Of a stretch of DNA of 64,000 nucleotides, positions 54,815-64,000 are shown piece by piece. How positions within the stretch are numbered: position 1 is the first letter of the stretch; each line of letters starts with the position of its first letter. Position numbers and translations under genes: made by a program. The stretch comes from Metellina segmentata. Lineage: Eukaryota > Arthropoda > Arachnida > Araneae > Tetragnathidae. The stretch is from contig OX375875.1 in NCBI GenBank assembly GCA_947359465.1, positions 15,215,439-15,279,438 on the forward strand, read 5' to 3'. The notes beneath the pieces are model-generated. The model searched no databases and was not told the DNA's origin. It saw only the letters and a list, made by a program, of their open reading frames with translations.

Positions 54815-55475
54815 TATACTAGGGGGCCTGCCACCTGATCGCTAACGCTCGCCAACACCCGGAGGATTGCTTCGCAATCCTTATTGGTTCGCTGCGCGAA
54901 CCTATGCTCGCTTCGCTCGCCTCAATGAAGACATGTGTCCTAGCAGAAGGGATTATTTACAAAATATGTTACCAAAAAAATGTTTTTAAAATCTAAATTT
55001 GCTGTATTACAGAAAAAATATATACAGTATCTCTAAAATCAGAATTCAAATGAAAACTTTGTGCAAATTTTGACTCGAAATGTGAGCGTTGCTTTGGAAA
55101 TTGAATACCCAGCATGTTGTTTGCGTGTACATTTTCCCAGCACTCAAACGACCCACACTTTTTCATTGAGTTTGTTGCTGTGCAAGCGTCTTGTAGTGCA
55201 AGCGTCTTGTTGAACTATAATTGTTGGCCCTGAAAATGACCGTTTTTTAAATGGCCCTGAAAAGATCCTCCGCTTTCTTTGATTTCTATTATAAACTAAC
55301 TGCAACAGCTCATTAAAATTTCCTTTTTTTTCCAATAAAATTTCATCCAATAACGCTATAAATTCAATCTATGCGCGAGACTTCGCGATAAACAAACAAT
55401 CGTACAGTGTTTCCCATACGCGATTACAAATAACGTCTTTTTTGCATGCCACGTAAGAGAATTATATATATAGAT
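54815..55475. mobile_element. Candidate element with GC hairpins near one end
   Basis: The left edge tatatatactagggggcctg is followed by GC-rich hairpins: ggattgcttcgcaatcc (54864-54880, 7-bp stem, 3-base loop) and ggttcgctgcgcgaacc (54886-54902, 7-bp stem, 3-base loop). The direct pair gctcgcttcgctcgc lies at 54906-54920. The right edge gagaattatatatatagatag may be its inverted partner. A minus-strand frame at 55144-55350 (MDEILLEKKGNFNELLQLVY) has no known match. TA-rich edges and hairpins resemble some eukaryotic non-autonomous elements, but the class is undetermined. Confidence 0.45.
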
Positions 55476-56062
55476 AGTGTATGCGTGTTGAATTCCTCAG
55501 AGAGTTAATTACAACCGCCGTTCACTAGATCACATATGCACCTACATAAATCCTTCCCCGGATTCTCACAAAAACAATTCTCACAACAAAACCACCAGAA
55601 CGAAGTTATCCGAGTGTGGGAACAAAATCCCATCTGCAGTCTCTCCACGTCGCAGAGGAAAACGTCGACATTCGATATAACCTCCCCTCCCTCAGCGTCA
55701 GGAGGGGGCGTTCGCTAATAAATTGCACATAATCTCCGAGGCCGGCCATTACCATTGGCAGATTGAGCCACCTGAACTGGTCCCTGCGAGAAAGGCGTCA
55801 GAATTAAAGTGTCGCATGATCATCCCCTAACGCTCTATGACAGCCACTCTCTAGCATCTGTCGTAAATTCAACAACCCCCTCCCAACTTGAGGTGGTTGG
55901 GGAACGGTGAGAGATACGTGACGAGATTGGCTTCGGTTGGATTATAGAAGATTCTGAAATAGAAATAAAGATAATATACCTGATACTGTGACAGATCGAT
56001 AGTTTGGGGCTATATATAAGTAAATACGCTTAGACAGATATATCATGCAAGGTCCTGGTTGT
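55476..56062. other. Gene-free interval with GC-richer island
   Basis: 55500-55910 is GC-richer and complex with no recognisable ORF (55536-55718, 60 codons, unassigned). Possibly untranslated or regulatory; no evidence beyond composition. Confidence 0.3.
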
Positions 56063-56066
56063 TTAG

Positions 56067-56303
56067 GCCCCCTGGTGGTGGTCTCGACTATGTATCTCGT
56101 CATTATCAAAACTCTACAAATCCTTGATGGACGAGATATATCGTTCAATAAATAAGTGACCAGATCATAATATCGTCATAAAAAATCGTCAGTATCTTAA
56201 TGACGAGATATCTCGTCATTTACAACATAGGTCAGATCTTGATGAACGAGATATATTGTCGAAACTACTTTATGGGTTCTCGCCTCGTCCAGGAAACAAT
56301 TGT
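56067..56303 (+). mobile_element. TTAA-type palindrome-rich element, copy 4
   Basis: The left end ggccccctggtggtggtctcgac follows ttag (56063-56066) and the right end tcgtccaggaaacaattgt precedes ttag (56304-56307). The interior has gacgagatatctcgtcattt, the cleanest example of the family palindrome, and 'aacataggtcagatcttgatg'. No coding capacity. Confidence 0.55.
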
Positions 56304-56307
56304 TTAG

Positions 56308-59300
56308 TGTTTGCTTTACTTTCGTTTACAAAATTTAATAAATTTAAGAGGTACTTTTAATAGCAGTAGGAGACTAAGACGAGTGGCTAAATGAAGAGTC
56401 TAATTCCATCTAGCTTAAATGATGCGCTCTGTTAAGGCTTAGCTGTGAGATGATCAGGATCTTTTTGTAGAAAAGTTATTCATTCCTTTTCATTCCATGA
56501 ACAATTTGTGGTTTGTACAGTAATTTCAACTTCGAAGTTCAACAATAAAAAAGGTCGATAGATCAACATCCTTTCGCATTAGAAACAACCAGAAATCAGA
56601 CGGTAGGGCTTAAACAAGAATGAATTTCAGGGAAATCATTGTCTTCATTGATTGTTGATTGCAATGAAGCCTTACGTTGTCATGATCGAAGAGAAAAGTT
56701 GTCCTTCAGATCGATCAAGAGAGTATTATCAACCTCTATATCCTTAATAGTGGTTGATCAAGAGAGCGCGTTTTATCTATGTTAACCGTTGATCAGGAGC
56801 GAACCATGAACAACTACCTTTAATAGGTTGTGAGAGAATAGTATCCTAAACTACTGTCCATTTATAGATATATACTATCTATAGTAAATTATTATCTAAA
56901 GTATAATAATAAAATTGGCTGATACAGAGAGTACCATAAATAACTTATAATAGCGGTGATTAAAAAAGATAATACTATCACACACTATTATTTATAATTT
57001 TAGGTTCTCAACTAGTTCCAGGTTCTATCCCTGTAACACTCGCTCGAGCTTTAGCATTGCCGTATGTGTTTCATGGGGAATGATAGAAGTGTATCAACGT
57101 CATCCGCAAGTATTGACTAATATAGTCTGACAAATATGAAATGCAATACTGAGCATTTTAGCAGACTTGTTGGTATGCATTAAGTCAGTCAGGATAACGT
57201 TCTTTACCGATTTCGAAAGTATCGCGACTAGTCCGATGGTTAAGAGACAGATCAAGCTTCCAATTCGAACGTGTATTTAAAATAAAAGGTGAACATTTGA
57301 TAATTAGTCACTGATCTTTGCAACTCAGACGCTATTTGGGATATCTGGGTGGAGGTTTTGGATGCATTAGACTATTATTCGTATAAAAATATCTCCAAAT
57401 CTTTATTCATTATCTTTTTTAAAATGCTTTAGAAACAGAAATAACTAGTTCCAGTAGAACTTATCACAGTCCTATATAATTAAAGGAAGTGTCTGGTATA
57501 GGGCCTTGGAAGGGGCTAGAGAAAGACTGATATGGAAGTAAAAAAAAAGTAAGTTTAACGTATAAGAATTGTGTATGTTTGTGGAAGATTCTCTTTATTG
57601 AATTGATCACAATCGTTCGTGTCATGAAAAAATGTTTTGAGGGATCTAAATTACATAATTATGAGTACAATAAAGCGATAGATACGTATGCCAATATGAT
57701 TTAAACAGTTAATTCTATTACTTAAATAACTTATTTCTAGGAAATCAGGAAAGTATTAAAAATGATTTATCTGCAAGCAATAAAATAGTATATCAGCCTC
57801 CTTTTGTCTTATAAATTAATAGTAACTTTTATATTATCCCTCAATAAATCTTCAAATATAATTAGAAATGTAAATTAGTAAATTAAAAATTAATGACTGA
57901 AAGCATATTTTACCAATTTATACGTGGGCTACAATGCAGGAATGATTTAATTCAGTTTAATCTCGCCAACAGAATCTCATATCAAAATCAAATTATCAAT
58001 AACTTATTTTTCTATTAAGCGATACTTGAAGCAGTATCTACCCGATATATAAAAGAAATAGCTAAAAGCTTGAAAATCAAGATTTGTGCTTTTCTCTAAA
58101 TCCATTATTTCAACTATTGAAATTATAAGTTCTAATTACTTTCATATACGCTAATTGAAATGACATTCATATGATACATAACACAATATTAACATAAAAA
58201 ATCATTGACAAAAAATTTTAAAACGTGTTAAAACACGTCATTCATGCAATAATATCAAAAATGTTATTTAAAATATTTCTGGGTACTTCTGTTTGAAACA
58301 GCTTTAAGTTCTCTTGAAATGTTCTTTTATTTTTTTCAAACGTAAAAAATGAAATCATCCTTCACAAACGCAGAACTTATATTAACGAACAAAAATACCC
58401 CCTTCTGTAAGGAAAATAAGCTTTTTATGGCAACTATAATTCGTTTAGCATATAACGATAATTCATAACTTCATCGCCTCAGCTAGTCTGTTGTTTTTAA
58501 CTCTCAACATAACTCATGTTTATGAATGGCTACCATTGTTTGCGGTAAAAACAAAATTATTGGGATTGTACCAATGCGATGCATGGAAAATGTTACAAAT
58601 ATATAAACTCAAAATACATATTAATATCCTTCTTATAACGCCTTAAGACTTCCATTTTCTTGGGATGATTTCCCCCTGGAGAAAATATTTCTTTCGAGAT
58701 TGTTCTTCACATTGAGCCTTATTTGAAGTTTTTCAATAAATCTCTTGTTAGCTATCCCCCTAAGAATAACAAAAATTTTAAACATTGTTTTATGTACCGT
58801 AATTTTTTAAGTTGTAAAATTAAGTTATATAAAAACTATTCAGTAAGAATGGTGGTAAAAAATGCATAGTAATTAGATTACACATCAAAAGGTTTTCAGC
58901 GCCTATGCCAAAAATGATAGCAGTTATTTCTAAGCTTTAACCTGTTTTAAGCTAAACACATATTCATGCTTTTAAACATTTTACAAATGTGTGTCATTTT
59001 ACCACTATTCTAAGACGCCTCCTTTCAAACGATTCCTCTTAAATATGTTCTAAATGAAATGCACAGCCACATTTTAAGAACCGTCTGAAACATTTGTAGA
59101 AAAACGTCAAGCCAAATAGATATATTCGTAACTACTTGTAACTTCAATACAATATTTTCTACTCATGGTATTCATAAATATATGTATATATATACCCAGT
59201 TTCTGACAGCTATAATCTGAAAAAATATAACGACTAAAAATGTAACGTCTACATAAAAATAATCAGTAAATAGTAAATTTGAATATCTAAGAAGTCTCTA

Positions 59301-60312
59301 CTCTTAAATATTTGGAAATTGATGAAATTGAAAACGGGTAGACTTTGTTTTACGTATGCGTAGTTTACAAACGTGAAACTGGAACAAAAGTATTTAAGCT
59401 GTTCAAAATTGATAAATGTGTAACGAATTGTTCTCAGAATATAGAGCATACTGTTGTATAATTTCGAAGATGGAATATTCAGTTATCCGATTCTAACCAA
59501 TCCATTTTCAATAGTTTAATAGCGTCTAACTAATCCTAAACTATTTGTTTACATTATAACAAACTTGTTTATTCAGTGCCAAACACGTATGTATCCTTGA
59601 AAGTATCAGGTGAGAAATATATTCTAGTTTTTCTTTAAACCCTGAGAAAACACGAATCGGAATTACAACCACGCAATTCCCCAGAGGCTCTATCTCATTT
59701 ATTTCCACACTAAGTAGGGATAACCACGTGACGCTAACTCTCGTCCTCCTGTTGTTTTTTCGCAAAGCAAATCTCCCCATACTACTCTCAAACCCAATTT
59801 TTAATTCGGGGATATTTCAAAAAGATTCACGGTGGTTGGGCAATTGGACATCCACGCTTCTGCCGACATTTAACGTAATTGATTGAAATGCAGCTGCACA
59901 AGAGAGAGTAAAAAACGAATAATAATAATAAAAAAGGAAATTCCGCTTCAGCTGAACCGAATCGAGGCTCAATCGAATGGTGGAGGGGAACTTGGAGCTC
60001 TAACGAAGCGGCAAGGCTTGTTTACATATCGCAGCCATCTGCATTCTCAAGAACTTCCATTTGCATTTTCAGGTGAACAATGGATTAAAGCTTTTGTCAT
60101 GCCGCTCAGTGTTGTGGTTAGGGTGCAGTAAAAAAGTCTTTGGATCAAAGCCATTTCGTTTTATTCAGTGCATATATAGTCAGGACGGATATTGTTTGCG
60201 ATGAGTCTGATTATTGACACCATGAAAATATTAAGGGCTTTGTGGGTAAAAGTTTAATTTTCCACTTTAAGTTATATATTCAGTACAAATGCACAAATGC
60301 AAGTGTATTTTA

Positions 60313-60343
<31 letters not shown>

Positions 60344-63240
60344 CGTTTAAAGTTCTTTCGTTTTGTAATGTGTAAATAAATTGCGGGTGGACGTTATTGG
60401 ATGTAGTTCTTGATTATTATCGCAATCATAAAGACATCAAATGCTCTGTGTGCAAAAGTATTACGTTTTACATTATTAGTCATGCATTCAACTCATACGT
60501 TCAAAATTACAGTTAATGTTTTCTTAGCAGAAACGTAGTAGGATAGGAATCGATTCGTTTAATTTAGTGTAAATAAAGTCATGACGGATGTTGTTTTATG
60601 TTTACTGAGTTTCTGGAGATTGTCATAACTATGAAGATATATCTGGGTTGAAAAAGTTTAAACCGTACAATTTTATACTATTAGCCATATATTGAGCTAA
60701 GATGTACACATATTCCAACTTGACTTCTTGCAGTCGTGTTCACATTAATTTCTTTTTAAGACGTTTTCATTATGAAACAGTGTTATATACGTAAATGATA
60801 CGTATTTCCTGCGTAAAAAAACCAAACCAGACGCAATGCGGATAATTCACTTCCACTACCTAAATGCCTCTCACATGATACCCATATTGACATACCTTAA
60901 AATATAGACTATCTCCATTTTGGCAACGTTTGGCGTTCGTTTGTCTAATTGGTGTTGACTAGTCAATATACATCTATTCGGAATTCCTTCTTTAGAACTT
61001 TCATTGGCGAAGTAATGAAATCGGGTTCAAATAATTAGCCAACTGACCTCACTTTCGGAATACGTATTAGGAAATACTTTCCGTCACAGTAATAATATCT
61101 CCACTTTCATTTAGGTTGACGGAAAGTGCCACTCATAGCTTTTAGGATTACGAATGTAAAATTAGTTTAATGTTTTGTTATCACATTATCGGACTGTATT
61201 ACATTTCATAAGGAATGGGAAATCACTTTAATACTACGTTTAGAAAATAATTTTTTTGAAATATACTCTTATTTTAGTTATGAAAATTTTAAAATATTCA
61301 CACAGATTATTTTTTTACTGATATTTTTTCTGATAACATATTAACTACAAAAAATTGAGACTGAAAACTAGTCCAGCAATGTTATATTTAATCCAATTTA
61401 GACGGTTTTAATAGCACAAACTAAAACATGACACGTTTACTTAACATTAATTTTAGAGAATATAATTAAACTTTTTTTTATATACGTTTTATAATTAAAT
61501 TGTTTGATAAAAATCTCGTTTAGTACGAAGATTTTATTTCAATTTTGGTAATTGTGTAGCTTACGCTTAAAATTAAGATAATAACGTGTCTTTATAATCG
61601 TAAATTAAATTTATGGTAAAGCATTTTTTAATTTTTAAGGCGATAATTTGACAATGTATATTTTTTCAGACAGAAAAAAAGTTGCTTCCTATCCGAAAAA
61701 TTTAAAAAATGTAATTGTTTCCGTATTTTTTATTCATACCTACAAAATTACAAAATATTTATTTAAATTAAGGTTTCCATAGCAAATGCCCTCTAGAAAA
61801 TAATGAAAGGTCTAAGTGGTGATTAATTCTAATCATATTAAAATTATCAGACTAGTTAAAATAAAAAGTTGTAAACGAAGAAAATTATACTGGTGGATAC
61901 AAAAAAATAACGTTTTTCTAAAGCTAAAATATTATTTCACAAAAGCAGTTTATAAGTAATGATCACGAATTAAAAAGCACCTAACTATCAATGGACTAAA
62001 ATTTTATGAAAACAGGGTAAAAAATGTTTAATAAATCTAACGATTAATTTACGTAACATAGTCATTTTCCGATATTTTTTTGTTCAAATATATAACGTGT
62101 TTATTTTTTGTATTAAAACAACCAGTATAATGGATACCATTTCAAAAATTACCATCAGATAGAACTATCGTACAGACATATAGATCATCATGCAAATCTA
62201 TTTGAAAAGGTATCATTAGACGTAACTGACATAACGTTTCTTGTCATTTATTTTAATGATAGGGTCTCATAAAACTTCAGTATCAGAAGATAAATCTAGT
62301 GCTTCAGCCAAGAAAGCCAGAAACTATACATTTTGTGATAGCTCTTATGAGAAGGTTTTTAAGAGTAAACATAAACACCAACAAAGGAAAAAAATTTTCG
62401 TTATGGTATTAATTTGATTTATGCACGTTTTGTTGAAGCTTGGCCTTAATTTTTAATGCAAGCGACGTGTTGAAATTACATTTAAGTAACACGCAATTAC
62501 ATCAAATATTACGAAATGTGTTACTAAACCACTGGCGCCCTCTATATTTAGTTGTACAGACCTTCACATATATATTTTACCAAATTATAGTTAATTGTCA
62601 GTTACAATTTTGTCTACTTGTAAATTCCCAATCAGTTTGAATATTTAACATTACTTGAATCACTTCCAATATAATGTGTCGAAATCATAATAATATGTTT
62701 GTGTGCAATAGTTAAAAAAATTAACACTTTATACGTATATCAAAAGTAATTTATCTCAAATAAAGGTAATTTTAGTTTATTCAACACTTGACATGCATCT
62801 ACTACAACAGCGGCTATTCTTTATTATGACTTAACTACATTAATTCTAGTATAACCCATTATAATTTAAAACAGATCATACACTTCTACACATTAACTTC
62901 CTAAACACTATTTTAAAAACTTGAGCAATTGTTCTTGGTCGATTTTCGTCACATTTCAGAAATTTTCTACTCGCCAGATGTTCTGAACAGTGTTGCGAAG
63001 ACTCAAGCCGTTATTCCTCGAGACGGCTTGTTTGTTGGAACAAAAGTTTTTCAGGGCATCTGCTCATTTGTGAAAAAAGTTATTTGAATTGAGTTTCGAT
63101 GATTATTGACCTCCAAGCAGCGGCTTCGGATTTCCCTTCGGCTTAGTTTTGATTTGCATCCAAAGAACAAATTTTCAAAACATGTAAACAAAAGAACTTT
63201 GAATGTAATTTGGCTTGAAAAAGAGAGAACCTCGTTACTG
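56308..63240. other. Long gene-free AT-rich interval
   Basis: Nearly 7 kb without a recognisable gene, transposon end or array. ORFs are 66-89 codons at most (59249 minus, 59541 minus, 59883 plus, 62440 plus, 63051 minus) and unrecognised. A (TA)n run lies at 60318-60342. 59690-60130 is GC-richer. I see nothing else I can support. Confidence 0.45.
60318..60342. repeat. (TA)n microsatellite
   Basis: catatatatatatatatatatatac-type run of about 12 TA dinucleotides. Confidence 0.95.
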
Positions 63241-63991
63241 CATTCCAAAAGTTCAAACTTGTGAGTCAAAATGCATAATACTAATTGCTTCAATTGTGTA
63301 GAAAATACTTTTTCCTCCACTTCTTATATTCTACCTAGGTGCTAGAGAAGACAATTTAATAGGACGACATTTTAAAACATAGAATATTTTGATCCAATAT
63401 AGGAAAAAACTTTTTTAGTTAAGCATTCATTTCAAAGTACATTTACTTCTTATCTATCATTATATTGTAAATACGCTTAGATCTATTTTATTTGTCCCCG
63501 AATGAATTTAATTCTGAAATGCTCGAAGCGACGTTTCACGTCTTTATGTTCTACTGTTTGAAAGAGATTCATATGGGGATCAGCGATTACTAATAAACGA
63601 TCAATGTATGAAAATTTGGTTTTAAAAATTTAGGAAACGTATTATGGTTAAAGTGAAAGAAATAAAAATCTGTTCCATTTCCATTTCCAAAATGTGTTCC
63701 AAGTTTGAATACTTGGAAACCATTCCAAAAGTTCAAACTTTTGAGTCAAAATGCTTATTACTAATTGATTCAGTTGTGCAGAAAATACTTATTCCTCCAC
63801 TTCTTATACAATACCTAGGTGCTAGAGAAGACAGTTTAAGAGGAGGACATTTTAAAACAGAATATTTTGAACCAACGTAGGAAATGGCACTTTATTTAGT
63901 TAAGCACTTATTTTAATGTAAGTTAACTCTTATCTATAAATATAATGTAAATACGGTTATTTCGATTTTTATTGTCCCCCAATGAATATTA
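63241..63991 (+). repeat. Direct duplication with 480-bp offset
   Basis: cattccaaaagttcaaactt occurs at 63241 and 63721 (offset exactly 480). The following ~265 bp are alignable with scattered differences: cctaggtgctagagaagaca, aggacgacattttaaaac / aggaggacattttaaaac, gtccccgaatgaat / gtcccccaatgaat. The 215-bp spacer between copies is not repeated. In copy 2 the frame stays open (63644-63880, ending GAREDSLRGGHFKTEYFEPT); in copy 1 the same frame has stops. No recognised product. Confidence 0.88.
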
Positions 63992-64000
63992 AGCCTGCAA

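Noticed and set aside
1..64000. Long terminal repeat retrovirus-like or LINE reverse transcriptase
   Set aside because: I looked for YxDD-type motifs and long terminal repeats among the ORFs and in the sequence and found none I could support.

Overview
The window looks like a gene-poor, AT-rich stretch of an animal nuclear genome, almost certainly an arthropod. I saw no bacterial-type operons, ribosome binding sites, CRISPR arrays or phage genes. Nor could I assemble an intact cellular protein-coding gene, rRNA gene or functional tRNA gene. The mix of Tc1, rosa-like (DD41D), mariner/DUF4817, hAT, pogo, piggyBac and tRNA-derived SINE remains, with many simple and minisatellite arrays, is what I would expect in a chelicerate such as a spider or horseshoe crab. 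That placement is an inference from family resemblance, not a database result.

Layout. 1-9 kb: a short 108-bp tandem array, a tRNA-derived SINE with a clean target duplication (2453-2718), a four-copy 238-bp tandem array (2781-3732), a second kind of SINE (5296-5600) and a deleted Tc1 element (7336-8133). 9-11 kb: a nearly full-length rosa-like element with inverted repeats of about 190 bp and a broken transposase. 12-19 kb: a SINE, a TA microsatellite, one unclassified 139-codon ORF and three degenerate tandem arrays. 19-30 kb: several members of a palindrome-rich family that appears to sit at TTAA sites, one of them carrying a 34-bp minisatellite, plus a SINE, a mariner-type element and a second deleted Tc1. 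32-41 kb: an internally deleted hAT element abutting a third Tc1 copy, a pseudogene of a recurrent arthropod protein family, a pogo/Tigger element with a hAT MITE nested in it, and two more Tc1 remnants. 42-56 kb: three members of one hAT family with perfect 8-bp target duplications, a piggyBac fragment, two more short Tc1 derivatives, SINEs, a 20-bp minisatellite and a hairpin-rich element. 56-63 kb is mostly plain AT-rich sequence; the window closes with a 480-bp-offset duplication.

How the parts relate. No transposase here looks functional: each has frameshifts, stops or deleted domains, so the short elements would have had to be moved by enzymes encoded elsewhere. The elements record an insertion history: hAT inside pogo, hAT at the edge of a Tc1, a TTAA-type element beside or in a hAT-like end. 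The perfect target duplications of the GTGCAC hAT family point to comparatively recent movement. The best candidates for something undescribed are the TTAA palindromic family with its minisatellite growth, the GTGCAC hAT family with an unidentified conserved internal segment, and the pseudogene at 35.6-36.1 kb.
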